Below the pieces are notes generated by a model. That model had not been told where the DNA came from and made no database searches. It saw only the letters and a program-made list of their open reading frames with translations. Positions 1-10,655 of a stretch of DNA of 25,133 bases are shown here, piece by piece. Made by a program: the position numbers and the translations under genes. Source of the DNA: Haplomitrium mnioides (lineage: Eukaryota > Marchantiophyta > Haplomitriopsida > Calobryales); assembly GCA_049999725.1 (NCBI GenBank), contig JBNGIS010031157.1, positions 1-25,133 on the forward strand, given 5' to 3'. Each line of letters starts with the position of its first letter. Positions within the stretch are counted from its first letter, which is position 1.

Positions 1-369
1 CGTTTCCCCCAACCGGATCGGCGCCACATCGCCCTTCTGGCTCAGCCTTCTTCCCGTTGGTCGGTTCATGATGGATCGCCGTTTCCCCACTGATATCACC
101 ACCTTGTTTGAACCGGGTCGCCGCCAAGTTGCCGTTTTGCCTTCGCTCGCTCTTACTCGGCCCGCTAGGTGATCTGTCCCCCTTTCGGCTCTCCTCTCCT
201 CTTCCTCTTGGATCTGCGATGTATTGCCCTTACGGCCCTCCTCCGTTTTCCTTCGGCCAGACCCGCGATAAGTCATTGTTTCGAGCCTTCCTCCTTGCCC
301 CCCTGTTGGGTCTCTCGCGAATCCCTCTTAAGCGGGGTGTCCCACGTCGTAAGACGGATCGGAACCCCG

Positions 370-390
370 CTAAGTGGGCTCCCCACTTAG
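370..390. repeat. Perfect short inverted repeat (9-bp arms, 3-nt loop)
   Basis: The arm CTAAGTGGG at 370-378 is followed by CTC and then CCCACTTAG at 382-390. No T-run follows, so it is not a simple terminator. No function can be assigned. Confidence 0.7.
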
Positions 391-430
391 GGAGGCGCCT
401 TTCCGCAAACCCGCGGGCCTCCTGCTGCCG

Positions 431-488
431 CCACGTCGTCCGTGGAATCCCGTGAAGGGCTCAGGAGACGCCACGTTTCCGTGGAATC
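431..488. repeat. Short imperfect direct repeat with dyad symmetry
   Basis: CCACG..CCGTGGAATC occurs at 431-449 and again at 471-488. Each copy can fold on itself (CCACG/CGTGG). Similar ACGT-core words occur near 341. They might be ACGT-type transcription-factor sites, but this is only a sequence resemblance. Confidence 0.4.
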
Positions 489-957
489 TCGCGGGACCTT
501 TCGGGGACTCCACTTTTCCGCCAGGACTTACCGAGTCGGATGGAGTGTTCGATCTGCCTCTGCAGGGTTCGCTGTTCCTTGCGGGATCGAGGCGTCCCTC
601 TTCCTTGGCCTTGCTTGCCCTCTTGACGATCTTACCTCCTCCTGTCAGCTCTCGATCCTTGCTTCCCGTTTTGTGGCCGCTGCAGGACCCCCGCGATCTG
701 CCTTCCTTCGGAGTGCCTTCGGGCTTCCTTGTTGCTGATCCCTTCTTCTTCCTCCTGCGATCGCCTCGCCATGGATGTCTGCTCTATTCCTTTTCCCCAG
801 CTCCCACCCCCGCATTCTCCTTAGGCCCACGGATTCCCGCTGGCCTGATTTGAACTTGAGAATGGGGCCCCTCCTCTGGCTGGCGATCCCTGCTTGCCCT
901 CTTCCTCTCCTCCGCCATGATCCTGTTTCCCTCCCATGACTCATGCACCTTGCTCTT

Positions 958-984
958 ATCAGCTGTTTGAGGTAATCAGCTGTT
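958..984. repeat. Short direct repeat ATCAGCTGTT
   Basis: ATCAGCTGTT is at 958-967 and 975-984, shortly before the edge of the large tandem array. CAGCTG is palindromic. It may be incidental. Confidence 0.4.
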
Positions 985-1078
985 CTTGAGATGCCTTCAC
1001 ACTCGCAAAGGGACAATGTGGCCAATGGTGCTTCTGATTTCGTGCGTTAAGCTTTACTGCTCCAAATCACCAGCTGAC

Positions 1079-1243
1079 ATATATCCCATGGGGTTCACCA
1101 TTGATTTTTGGAACGAGTCAATGTCGTATCAGCCTAGATGGTGATCTGGAGAAGTACAATTGAGTGGGTTGTCTGTTTGATTTAGTGGACCAATTAGGGG
1201 TCCACTATTACAGCCTTTGGCATTGTTAGCATTTGTGAGGTGA
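1079..1243 (+). pseudogene. Protease C-terminal fragment, unit 1
   Basis: Only the last third of the retropepsin-like domain remains, with the conserved MGFTIDFW and Y-x-PRW words. The catalytic region is missing. An in-frame TGA replaces the codon after PRW, and the frame ends at the TGA (1241-1243) that all units share. The truncation coincides with the left edge of the array. Confidence 0.7.
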
Positions 1244-1542
1244 TCATCGACTACTTTGGCTTGTTGTAAGGGAATGCACATGCAACCGACATTCCTTCCA
1301 TTGATAAGGTGACCTCAGAGGCTACAAGGCAGCATCATTGTCAAATAAGTTGATTCTATGAGTCGAAGTAAGGAGAGGTTGTGGTAGTTACATGCATCTA
1401 GATTGGCTGAGGAATCTTTGCACGATGCACTTGTGTCATATCTTGCACTAGATGGTACTTTCACACCTACACTTGTGAATCTTTCACCACTAGATACTAT
1501 GCTGATTTCATGGCAGTATTCTGTTGATGGTATTTTTTGTCG

Positions 1543-2466
1543 GAGTTGTTTGGAGGCATCAGCATGTGGTTAGCTGTTGTGATCCAAGTATGGATTCCAG
1601 TTCAACGGTATTTGTATGTGGAGGAGGGTGCAATTGCTCGCAGATTCTCCTTGAGGCGTGTGGTGGTAATGGTTGAGCAATATTCATGAGTGCTTTTAGT
1701 TAATACAGTGTGAGTTTGTCTATATGTATTGCTGACCGATGTCTTATTGTTGGGAGCAGAGCACTTAATTGGAGTGAGGCCTACGGATTTGTTGATTGTA
1801 GGATTGCCATGTCAGGGCTAATTGAGGGCTGGTGTGGGTCAAAGGTTGCAAGACCCTTGGTCAAAGTTGTTTTGGGTGATGTTGAGGATTCTACGCCATC
1901 TCCAACTTCATCAGGTACTATCTCGTACGTATATCTTGGAGATAGTACCGATATAAGGAGATAGGTGCTAACGCCTTGTGGAGAGTATTTATCATATACA
2001 TTCTTGAGTTGGACCTATCGTATTATTGGATGTTGCACAAGCACGATCACGGACACACTAGCTACAATTGTGGTGGACCAACGTACTGCCTACTAAGGTG
2101 TTGCAGAGAGCTTGTGACATGATTATGAGATCACCAAGTGCCATTGTGGATGATATTTTGGATGCAAGATGTCATGCTTAGAGGGTGCTTTATGTTGACT
2201 GCCCACTATTAGCATTAGTCAACGTGGTAGGTCGACCTCGTGGAGCATTGCCCACACTCGTGAGTCATCCTACATCTTATGCATTTCGAGTTGGAGGTCG
2301 TGGTTTTATTTGGGATGCAACCTTGCAAAACGTGGTGGAACCCAATGCCAATGAGAGAGATGAGGCAATGGGGTTCTCCATTAGTACCATTGCTATTGCA
2401 TATGTCACCAAGATAAAGCAATGCCAAGTGTTGGGACAAGCCATGGATTTAAATTGTCTTACATGG
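1543..2466 (+). pseudogene. C5-cytosine DNA methyltransferase domain, unit 1 (degenerate)
   Basis: This is the remnant of an enzyme that would have methylated cytosine at C5 using S-adenosylmethionine. In one frame it shows motif I (ELFGGI, 1543), the motif II region YLYVE, motif IV DLLIVGLPCQG with the catalytic Cys codon at 1810-1812, a damaged motif VI (EIVP instead of ENVP, 1939), a motif VIII-like LWWTN, and a good C-terminal part with WDATLQ, ERDEAMGF (motif IX-like) and GQAMDLN (motif X-like). The frame length of 921 nt to the TGG at 2464 equals that of most other copies. Eight in-frame stops interrupt it. They include two TGA (1687 and the one before VCLY) found in every unit. The stretch after the TAG near 2179 is open through the linker. 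Confidence 0.85.
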
Positions 2467-2668
2467 ATTGTGAGTTTGGGGGTAGATGAACAACACATGA
2501 TGCAATCTTTTAGGATGACCAACTTGCCGATAGTCACCATGCAGCCTTCTAAGCTATTGCTGGGGTTGTAGTATTAGGTACCATTAAGGCTATGTCACGG
2601 CTGATCCACACATCTGAATTTGCAGCAAGTCATTTTTTCTGATGAAAAGATTTCAGCCCAAGGTGATA

Positions 2669-3072
2669 CTTCTATGCATCCGATTAAGGCTTCTAAAGAG
2701 CTTGAGAGATCAGCCAAAGTGGAGGGGAGTGCGTCTTCTGCTATCGAGATAACCAAGTTAATAAGACAGAAACCATTGTTTCAAGCTATGGATGTGTTGA
2801 CTAGAGGAGTCACACTTGCTGAAGTGTTTAGGTTGGCAGTCACACTATGTGAGGAGACTCAGAGTGCTACTTCCAGTATGGAAGTGAGACTGGTGAGTAG
2901 AGCAGTTGACGCAAGTGCCTCTACATCTAAAGATGAGACATGGCATGTTGCTCCAGCTTGGTTGATGAAATTATCAGCCCAATTAGCATTTGAGAGGACA
3001 AGATCCAAACCTAGTGTGGTGTCCATCGACAAATGGAGCGGTATCTTCCAATTGTTGGTACTTCAAATGTAG
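2669..3072 (+). pseudogene. Gag-like segment preceding protease (best-preserved copy)
   Basis: The frame is open from 2620 through the inferred unit border to TAG at 3070-3072, about 150 codons. It is Ser/Thr/Lys/Glu-rich at first (KASKELERS), then has a more ordered part (LFQAMDVLTRGVTLAEVFRL) that resembles the short helical region many plant Ty3 elements carry just before their protease. No zinc knuckle is visible. The segment sits directly upstream of PR, in a frame one base ahead of it, with overlap. The gag assignment rests on position and composition, not a diagnostic motif. The same segment recurs in units 3-7, for example 7290-7565 and 11793-12085. Confidence 0.45.
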
Positions 3073-3515
3073 TGTATAGACCAGCTAGAGTATTATTTGA
3101 TATAGATGCACAACCATTGATGTTTGGCAAGTCAGCTATGCAAGGAATGGAACTGAGGCTTGACAATGTGGAAATTTGCGCTTGTCTAACCGACACTTCA
3201 TTGCGAGGACTTTCACCCACACACCACATCACACGTGGAGAGATTGAGCTTAGAATGCAAGCTGATCATCCAACAGATAGCTCACACATGACCACTCAAG
3301 CCATACTTATCAAGGTTGAGTCTTATCATGTTTTGGTAAGGTGTACAGTGCTATATCCTATAGGGTTCACCACTGATTTTTGGGACAAGTCAGTGTCCTA
3401 TCGGCCTAGATGGCGATCTGGAGAGGTAGGATTGAGTAGGTTGTCTGTCTGATTTAGTGGACCAATTGGGGGTCCACTATTATAGCCTTCGGCATTGTTA
3501 GCATTTGTGAGGTGA
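3072..3515 (+). pseudogene. Retropepsin-like aspartic protease, unit 2
   Basis: The domain would process the retrotransposon polyprotein. The frame is open from 3015 to TGA at 3450-3452. It starts with YRPARVLFDIDAQPL, which fits the retropepsin active-site strand (hydrophobic-D-T/S-G-A), but here Gly is Asp (DIDA). Later come HVLV and LYPIGFTTDFW, matching the second hydrophobic strand and the C-terminal part of Ty3 proteases. The family-wide stop TGA lies at 3513-3515. The changed active-site Gly suggests no activity, and it is shared by the other units. Confidence 0.8.
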
Positions 3516-3814
3516 TCATCGACTACTCTGACTTGTTGTAAGGGAATGCACATGCAGCCGACATTCCTTCCATTGATGAGGTGTCTTTAGAGACAATGAG
3601 GTAGCATCATTGTCAAATAATTTTATTCCTATGAGTGGAAGTAAGGAAAGGTTGTAGCAGTGGCATGCATCTAGATTGGTTAAGGATTCTTTGCACTCTG
3701 TTCTTGCGTCATATCTTGTACTGGATGGTACTTTCACACCTACACTTGTGAATATTTCACCACTAGATACTATGCCAATTTCATGGCAGTGTTTTGTTGA
3801 TGGTTTTTTTGTCG

Positions 3815-4738
3815 GAGTTGTTTGGAGGCATCAATACATGGTAAGTTGTTGTGCTCCAAGTAAGGATTCTAGTTTGGCAGTATTTGTATGTGGAGTAGGG
3901 TGCAATTGCCCGCAGATTGTCCTTGAGGCATGTGGCGTTGATGGTTGAGCAATATTAATGATTGCTTTTAGTTAATGCAATGTGAGGTTGTCTACATGCA
4001 TTGCCGACTGATATCTTATTGTTGGGAATAGAGCACTTAGCTGGAGTGGGGCCTACTGATTTGTTGATTGTGGGATGGCCATGTCAGGGCCAATTGAGGG
4101 CTGGTTTGGGCCAATGGTTGCAAGACCTTTGCTCAAAATTGTTTTGGGAGTTGTTGAGGATTCTACGCCATCTCCAACTTCATCAAGTACTATCTCCTAC
4201 GTATATCTTGGAGAATGTGCCTATATTGGGAAATAGTAGCGAGCGCCTTGTGGAGAGTGTTTATCTTGTGTGTTTTTGGATTGGACTTGTCATGTTATTG
4301 GATGTCGCATAAGCATAATCATGAGCACACCAACTACAATTGTAATGGACCAACTTGTTGCCTACTAAGTTGTTGTAGAGAGCATCTGATAAGATTATGA
4401 GATCACCAAGTGCCATTGTGGATGATCATTTGGATGCAAGGCATTAGGCTTAGAGGGTGCTTTATGTTGACTGCCCACCATTGGCATTAGTCAACGTAGT
4501 AGGTTGACCTCATGGAGCATTGCCCACATTGGTGAGTCATCTTGCATCTTATGCATTTCAGGCTAGAGGTCTTGGTCTTATTTGAGATGCAACTTTGCAA
4601 AAAGTGGTAGAACCCAATGCAGATGAGAGAGATGGAGCAATGAGGGTTTCCACTAGTACCATTCCTATTGCATCTATTGCCGAGATTAAACAATGCCATG
4701 TGTTGTGAAAAGTCATGGATTTAAATTGTCTTACATAG
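3815..4738 (+). pseudogene. C5-cytosine DNA methyltransferase domain, unit 2 (degenerate)
   Basis: A single frame of 307 codons runs from ELFGGI (3815) to TAG at 4736-4738. Motif IV is intact (GWPCQG, 4076-4090; catalytic Cys at 4082-4084). So is motif VI (ILENVP, Glu at 4211), and about 100 codons around them are open (4001-4312). TAA at 3842 breaks the motif I helix. The two shared TGA codons follow. Motif VIII is wrecked by several stops around 4310-4345. The C-terminal part keeps VEPNADERD, but MGF has become MRV and GQAMDLN has become *KVMDLN. No frameshift was seen between motif I and motif X; the damage is base substitution only. Confidence 0.87.
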
Positions 4739-5357
4739 ATTGTGAGTTTGGGAGTAGATGAACAACGTAGGATGCAATCTTGTGGGATGACCAACTTGTC
4801 AATAGTCACCATGCAGCCTTTTGGGACAGCCAAAGCTATTGTTGGGGGTGTAGTATCAAGTACCAAGGAGGCTATGTCATGGCTGATCCACACATCTGAA
4901 GTTGCAGTGAGTTATTTTTGTGACGAAAAGATTTCAGCCCAAGGAAGTGATACTTCTATGCATCCAATTAAGGCTTCCAAGGAGCTTGAGAGATCAGCCG
5001 CAAAGTGGAAGGGAGTGCATCTTCTGCTTTGGAGATAGCCAAGTTAGTAAGATAGAAACCACTGTTTTTAGCAAAGGATGTGTTGACTAGAGGAGTCACA
5101 CGAGCTGAAGTGTTTAGGTTGGCAGCCACACTATGTGAGGAGACTCAGGGTGCTACTTCGAATATGGAAAAGAGACTTGTGAGTAGAGCAGTTGACACAA
5201 GTGCCTCTACGTCTAGAGGTGGGACATGGCATGCTGCTGCAACTTGACTGATGAAGTTATCCGCCCAATCAGCATTTGAGAGAACAAGATTCCAACCTAG
5301 TATGGTGTCCATCGACAATCAGAGTGGTATCTTTGGATTGTTGGTCCTTCAAATGTG

Positions 5358-5801
5358 GTGTAGAGACCAGCTAGATTATTATTTGATATAGATGCACAAC
5401 CATTGACGTTAGGCAAGTTAGCTATGCAAGTATTGGAAGTGAGGCCCGAAGATGTGGAGATTTGCGCTTTTCCAATCCACACTTCACTACAAGGACCTTC
5501 ACCTACACAACACATCACACGTGGAGAGATTGAGCTTAGAGTGCCATGTGATCATCTTACAAATAGCTAACATGTGAGCGCTCGAGCCATACTTATCAAG
5601 GTTGAGTCTTATCATGTTTTGGTAGGTTGTACGGTACTATATCTCATGAGGTTCATCATTGATTTTTGGAATGAGTCAATGTCTTATAGGCCTAAATGGC
5701 AATGTGGAGAGGTACGATTGAGTAGATTGTCTGTCGGATTTAGTGGACCAATTGGAGGTCCACTATTACAGCCTTTGGCATTGTTAGCATTTGTGAGGTG
5801 A
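5358..5801 (+). pseudogene. Retropepsin-like aspartic protease, unit 3
   Basis: The frame has the DIDAQPLTLGK active-site region and the closing LYLMRFIIDFW region. It is broken by TAG at 5361-5363 and TAA in the middle (AGC TAA before CAT GTG AGC), and ends at the shared TGA 5799-5801. The spacing of 744 nt to MTase motif I puts PR and MTase in the same frame here, as in units 5, 6 and 7. Confidence 0.78.
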
Positions 5802-6101
5802 ATATCAACTACTCTAACTTGTTATAAGCAAATGCATATGCAGTTGACATTCCTTCCATTGATGAGGCGTCTTTGGAGGCTACAAGGTACCATCATTGTC
5901 AAATGAGTTGATTCCTATGAGTGGAAGTAAGGAGAAGTTGTGGCAGTTACATGCATCTAGATTGGTTGAGGATTCTTTGCACGATCCACTTGCGTCAAAT
6001 CTTGCACTGGATGGTACTTTCACACCTACACCTATGAATCTTTCACCACTAGATACTATGTTGATTTCATAGCAGTGTCTTGCTGATGGTATTTTTTGTC
6101 A

Positions 6102-7025
6102 GAGTTGTTTGGAGGCACCAGTATGTGGTTAGCTACTGTGCTCTAAGCAAGGATTGCAATTCGGCGGTATTTGTATAAGAAGAAGGGTGTGATTGCCCGT
6201 AGACTCTCCTTGAGGTATGTGGCACTAATGGTTAAGCAATATTCATGATTGCTTTTAGTTAATGCAGTGTGAGGTTGTCTACATGTATTGCCGACCAATA
6301 TCTTATTGTTGGGAGTAGAGCACTTAGCTGGAGTGGGGCTTAGTGATTTGTTGATTATAGGATGACCATGTCAGGGCCAATTGAAGGCTGGTTTGGGCTA
6401 AGGGTTGCAAGACCCTTGCTCAAAATTGTTTTGGAAGATGGTCAGAATTCTACGCCATCTCCAACTTCATCAGGTACTATCTTCTGCGTATATCTTGGAG
6501 ACTGTGCCTATATTAGGAGATAGCTGCGAGTGCCTTGTGGAGAGTGTTTATCATGTGCGTTCTTGGATTGGACATGCTATATTATTAGATGTCGCACAAG
6601 CAGGATCACGAGCACACCGCCTACGATTATGGTGGACTAACATGTTGCCTACTAAGGTGTTGTATAGAGCATATGACAGGATTATGAGATCACCAAGTGC
6701 CATTGTAGATGATATTTTGGATGCAGAGCGTCATGTTCAGAGGGTGCTTGATGTTGACTGCCCACTATTGGCATTAGTCAACGTGGTAGGTTGACCTTGT
6801 GGAGCATTGCCCACATTGGTGAGTCATCTTGCATCTTATGCATTTCGAGCTGGAGGTCTTGGTCATATTTGAGATGCAACCTTGCAAAAAGTGGTGGAAC
6901 CCAATGCCGATGAGAGAGATAGGGTAATGTAGTTTTCCACTAGTACCATTGCTATTGCATCTGTCGCCAAGATTGAGTGATGCTTTGTGCTGGGACAAGC
7001 CATGAATTTAAATTGTCTTACATAG
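6102..7025 (+). pseudogene. C5-cytosine DNA methyltransferase domain, unit 3 (best central part)
   Basis: This unit has the longest open MTase stretch in the array, 129 codons at 6405-6794, between motif IV and the target-recognition region. Motif IV (PCQG, 6366-6377) is directly preceded by TGA. Motif VI has ETV instead of ENV (Asn to Thr at 6501). Motif VIII is the best in the window: SRAHRLRLWWTN, matching the R-x-R-x-x-W pattern of C5 methyltransferases. The C-terminal part has ERD but a TAG in place of the MGF glycine, and a TGA before the motif X region (GQAMNLN). Total in-frame length is 921 nt, as in units 1, 2, 5 and 7. It is inactive as it stands because of at least five stops before 6405 and the motif VI change. 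Confidence 0.88.
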
Positions 7026-7642
7026 ATTATGAGTTTGGGGGTAGATGAACAACGCAGGATGCAATCTTCTCGGATGACCAACTTGCGGATAGTCAACATG
7101 CATCCTTTTGGAACAGCCAAAGATATTGACAGGAGTGTAGTGTCAGGTACTACGAGGGCTATATCATGGCTGATCCACATATTTGAAAGTTGCAACGAGT
7201 CATTTTCTGACGAAATGATTTCAGCCCAATGGAGTGTTCCTTCTATGCATCTGAATTAGGCTTCCAAAGAGCTTGAGAGATTAGCCAGAGTGGAGGGGAG
7301 TGCGTCTTTTGCTATGGAGATAGCTAAGTTAGTGGGACAAAAACCACTATTTTTAGCTATGGATGTGTTGACTAAAGGAGTGACACGAGCTGAAGTGTTT
7401 ATGTTGGTAGCCACACTATGTGAGGAGACTCAGGGTGCTACTTCTAGTATGGAAGTGACACCGGTGAGTAGAGCAGTTGACACAAGTGCCTCTACGTCTA
7501 GAGGTAGGACACAACATGCTGTTGCAACCCGACTGATGAAGTTATCAGCCCGATCAACATTTTAGAGGTCAAGATTTAGACCTAGTGTATTGTCCATCAA
7601 CAATCAGAGTGGCATCTTCCAATTGTTGGTCTTTCAAATGTG

Positions 7643-8086
7643 GTGTATAGACCAGCTAGAATATTATTTTATATAGATGCACAACCATTGACGCTAGGCA
7701 AGTTAGCTATGCAGAGATTGGAATTGAGGCCCGAAGATGTGGAGATTTGCACTTTTCCAATCCACACTTCATTACGAGGACCTTCACCCACAAAACACAT
7801 CACAGGTGGAGAGATTGAGCTTAGAGTGCAAGCTGATTATCTCACATATAGCTCACATATGAGTGCTCGAGCCATACTTATCAAGGTTGAGTCTTATCAT
7901 GTTTTGGTGGGGTGTATGGTGTTATATTCCATGCGGTTCACCATTGATTTTTTGGATGAGTCAGTGTTCTATCAACCTAGATGGCGATCTAAAGAGGTAC
8001 AATTGAGTAGGTTGTGTGTCAAATTTAGTGTACCAATTGGGGGTCCACTATTATAGCCTTTGGCGTTGTCAGCATTTGTGAGGTGA
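7643..8086 (+). pseudogene. Retropepsin-like aspartic protease, unit 4
   Basis: The frame is open from 7640 to 8056 (about 138 codons), one of the three best PR frames. The catalytic Asp itself is lost here: the active-site word reads YIDA instead of DIDA. The HVLVG and FTIDF words are kept. The shared TGA is at 8084-8086. Confidence 0.8.
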
Positions 8087-8378
8087 TCATCGACTACTAT
8101 GACTTGTTGTAAGGGAATGCACATGCAGCCAACATTCCTTCTATTGATGAGGCGTCTTTAGAGGCTACGAGGTAGTATCATTGTCAAATGAGTTGATTCC
8201 TACAAGTAGAAGTAAGGAGAGGTTTACATGCATCTAGATTGGTTGAGTATTCTTTGCACAATGCACTAACGTTATATCTTGCACTGGATGGTACTTTCAC
8301 ACTTGCACTTGTAAATCTTTCACCACTAGATACTATACCAACTTCATGGTAGTATTTTGTTGATGGTATTTTTTGTCG

Positions 8379-9294
8379 GAGTTGTTTAGAGGTATCAGTT
8401 TATGGTTAGTTGTTGTGCTCCAAGTACGAATTCCAGTTCGGCGGTATTTGTATGTAGAAAAGGGCCCGCAGATTCTCCCCTAGGTATGTGGCATTCATAG
8501 TTGAGCAATATTCATGATTGCTTTTAGTTAATGCAATGTGAGGTTGTCTACATGCATTGTTTATCGATATCTTATTATTGGAAATAGAGCACTTAGCTGG
8601 AGTGGGGCCTACTGATTTGTTGATTATGGGATAGCCATGTCAGGGCCAATTGAGGGCTGGCTTGGGCCAAGGGTTGCAATACCCTTGCTTAAAATTGTTT
8701 TGAGAGATGTTGAGGATTCTTCGCCATCTCCAACTTCATCAGGTACTATCTCCTACGTATATATTGGAGAATGTGCCTATGTTGGGAGATAATAGCCAGC
8801 GTCTTGTGGAGAGTGTTTATCATGTGCATTCTTGAATTGGACTTGCCATATTATTGGATGCCGCACAAGCAAGATCACAAGCACACCGGCTACAATTGTG
8901 GTGGACCAACTTGTTGCATACTAAGGTGTTGTAGAGAGCATATGACAGGATTATGAGATCACCAACTGCCATTGTGGATGATATTTTGGATACAGGGCGT
9001 CATGTTTAGAGGGTGCTTTATGTTGATTGCCCATCGTTGGCGTTAGTCAGCGTGGTAGGTCAACCTCGTGGAGCATTGCCCAAACTGGTGAGTCATCCTG
9101 CATCTTATGCATTTCAAGCTAGAGGTCCAGGTCTTATTTGAGATGCATTCTTGCAAAAAGCGGTGGAACCCAATGCTGATGAGAAAGATGCGGCAATGGG
9201 GTTTTCCACTAGTACCATTCCTATTACATCTGTGTCCAAGATTGAGCGATGCCATGTGCTAAGCAAAGCCATGGATTTAAATTGTCTTGCATAG
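8379..9294 (+). pseudogene. C5-cytosine DNA methyltransferase domain, unit 4 (frameshifted)
   Basis: Motif I reads ELFRGI (Gly to Arg). A deletion of 8 bp near 8464 shifts the frame before motif IV: spacing from motif I to PCQ is 256 instead of 264 nt. Motif IV PCQG (8635) is directly preceded by TAG. Motif VI LENVP (Glu at 8767) is intact. Motif VIII reads SQAHRLQLWWTN. Five more stops follow motif IV. It closes with MGFST and KAMDLN and the TAG at 9292-9294 that units 2-7 share. Confidence 0.83.
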
Positions 9295-9911
9295 ATTGTG
9301 AGTTTGGGGATAGATGAACAATGCAAGATGCAATCTTCTCGGATGACCAACTTGCCGATAGTCAGCATGCAGCCTTTTGGAACAACCAAAGCTATTGCTG
9401 GAAGTGTAGTATTAGGTACCATAAAAGCTATGTCACGGTTGATCCACACATCTGAAGTTGCAACGAGTCACTTTTCTGATGAAAAGATTTCAGCCCAAGG
9501 GAGTGATATTTCTGTGCATCCAACTAAGGCTTCCAAAGAGCTTGAGAGATCAGCCCAAGTAGAGGGGAGTGCGTCTTCTGCTATGGAGATAGCCAAGTTA
9601 GTAGGATAGAAACCATTGTTTTTAGCTAAGCATGTGTTGACTAGAGGAGACACACCAGCTAAAGTGTTCACGTTGGCAGCCACACTATGTGAGGAGACTC
9701 AGGGTGCTACTTCCAATATGGAAGTGAGACCGATGAGTAGAGCAGTTGACACAAGTGTCTCTATGTCTAGAGGTGAGACATGACATGTTGCTATAGCCCA
9801 ACTAATGAAGTTATTAGCCCAATCAGCATTTGAGAGGACAAGATTCAAACCTAGTGTGGTGTCCATCGACACTCGGAGTGGTAACTTCTGATTGTTGGTC
9901 CTTCAAATGTA

Positions 9912-10355
9912 GTGTATAGACCAGCTAGAGTATTATTTGATATAGATGCACAACCATTGATGTTAGACAAGTCAACTATGCAAGGATTGGAATTGAGACC
10001 CAAAGATATGGAGATTTGCGCTTTTCCAATCCGCACTTCATTACAAGGACCTTCACCCACACAACACATCATACATGGAGAGATTGAGCCTAGAGTGCAA
10101 GCTGGTCATCCCACAGATGGCTAACATATGAGCGCTCCAGCCATACTTATCAAGGTTGAGTCTTATCATGTTTTAGTGGGGTGTACGATTCTATATCCCA
10201 TACGGTTCACAATTGATTTTTGGGAGGAGTTAGTGTCCTATTGGCCTAGATGGCAATCTGGAGAGGTATGATTGAATAGGATGTCTGTCAAATTTAGTAA
10301 ACCAGTTGGGGGTCCACTATTACATCCTTTGGCATTTTCAGCATTTGTGAGGTGA
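9912..10355 (+). pseudogene. Retropepsin-like aspartic protease, unit 5
   Basis: The active-site word is DIDAQPLML. It is open to TAA at 10122-10124, then continues in the same frame through HVLVG and FTIDFW to TGA at 10269-10271, and to the shared TGA at 10353-10355. The Asp-for-Gly change is as in the other units. Confidence 0.78.
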
Positions 10356-10655
10356 TCATCGACTACTCTAACTTGTTGTGAGGGAATGCACATTCAATCG
10401 ACATTCCTTCTATTGATGAGGCATCTTCAGAGGCTATGAGTCAGCATTATTGTCAAATGAGTTGATTCCTACAAGTAGAAGTAAGGAGAGGTTGTGGCAA
10501 TTACATGCATCTAGATTGGTTGAGGATTCTTTGCTCGATGCACTTGCGTCATATTTTACACTGAATGGTACTTTCACACCTGCACTTGTGAATGTTTCAC
10601 TACTAGATACTATGTCAATTTCATGGTCGTATCCTATTGATGGTGTTTTTTGCCG

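Larger units (their letters stand above)
1..1078. other. GC-rich, CpG-rich, pyrimidine-rich left flank without recognised gene
   Basis: This kilobase is far richer in G+C and CpG than the rest of the window, and its + strand is rich in C and T runs. Open frames exist, for example 374-853 (+, proline- and leucine-rich), but they overlap in several frames, which is what GC-rich DNA gives by chance, and none shows a known domain. It could be a CpG-rich promoter or 5' untranslated region of a host gene, the 5' part of another mobile element, or a separate insertion. No LTR end, gag motif or primer-binding site was seen. It stops abruptly where the 2.28-kb repeats begin, near 1079. Confidence 0.6.
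1079..2668 (+). repeat. Array unit 1 (5'-truncated)
   Basis: Unit 1 lacks the gag-like part and about 280 bp of PR. Homology begins at ATATATCCCATGGGG, matching 3353 in unit 2. It keeps the PR tail, the spacer, the MTase and the linker. It is the only unit that keeps TGG (2464-2466) after the last MTase motif; all others have TAG there. A deletion near 2550 shifts the linker frame. Confidence 0.85.
2669..4952 (+). repeat. Array unit 2 (2284 bp)
   Basis: The unit runs gag-like segment, PR, spacer, MTase, linker. The gag-like frame is open from the previous unit's linker at 2620 to 3072. The PR frame is open to 3452. The T-run before the MTase has lost one base compared with the other units, so PR-to-MTase spacing is 743 instead of 744 nt. 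Confidence 0.9.
4953..7239 (+). repeat. Array unit 3 (2287 bp)
   Basis: The layout is the same as unit 2. The gag-like segment is disturbed by an extra base near 4999. This unit keeps likely ancestral states lost elsewhere: CAG at 6738-6740 (TAG in the other six) and GAT for the first D of LDVD (TAT or TTT elsewhere). It also keeps the best motif VIII. Confidence 0.9.
7240..9508 (+). repeat. Array unit 4 (2269 bp, shortest full unit)
   Basis: The layout is the same. It is about 15 bp shorter than the typical unit, because of roughly 8-bp deletions in the spacer (near 8222) and just after the MTase motif I region (near 8464). The gag-like frame is open at 7290-7565. Confidence 0.9.

Noticed and set aside
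374-853. 159-codon + strand frame in the left flank
   Set aside because: It is proline- and leucine-rich from CT-rich DNA, overlapped by other long frames in GC-rich sequence, and has no recognisable domain.
1687-1710. In-frame TGA codons read as sense (recoding or selenocysteine)
   Set aside because: Many other stops of all three types occur in the same frames, and TGA is the expected product of CGA decay. Pseudogene decay is simpler.
4558-4893. Minus-strand open frames of about 110 codons recurring in several units (also 6863-7195, 9114-9449)
   Set aside because: They recur only because the units are repeats. They lie opposite the better-supported MTase C-terminal and linker frame and show no known domain.
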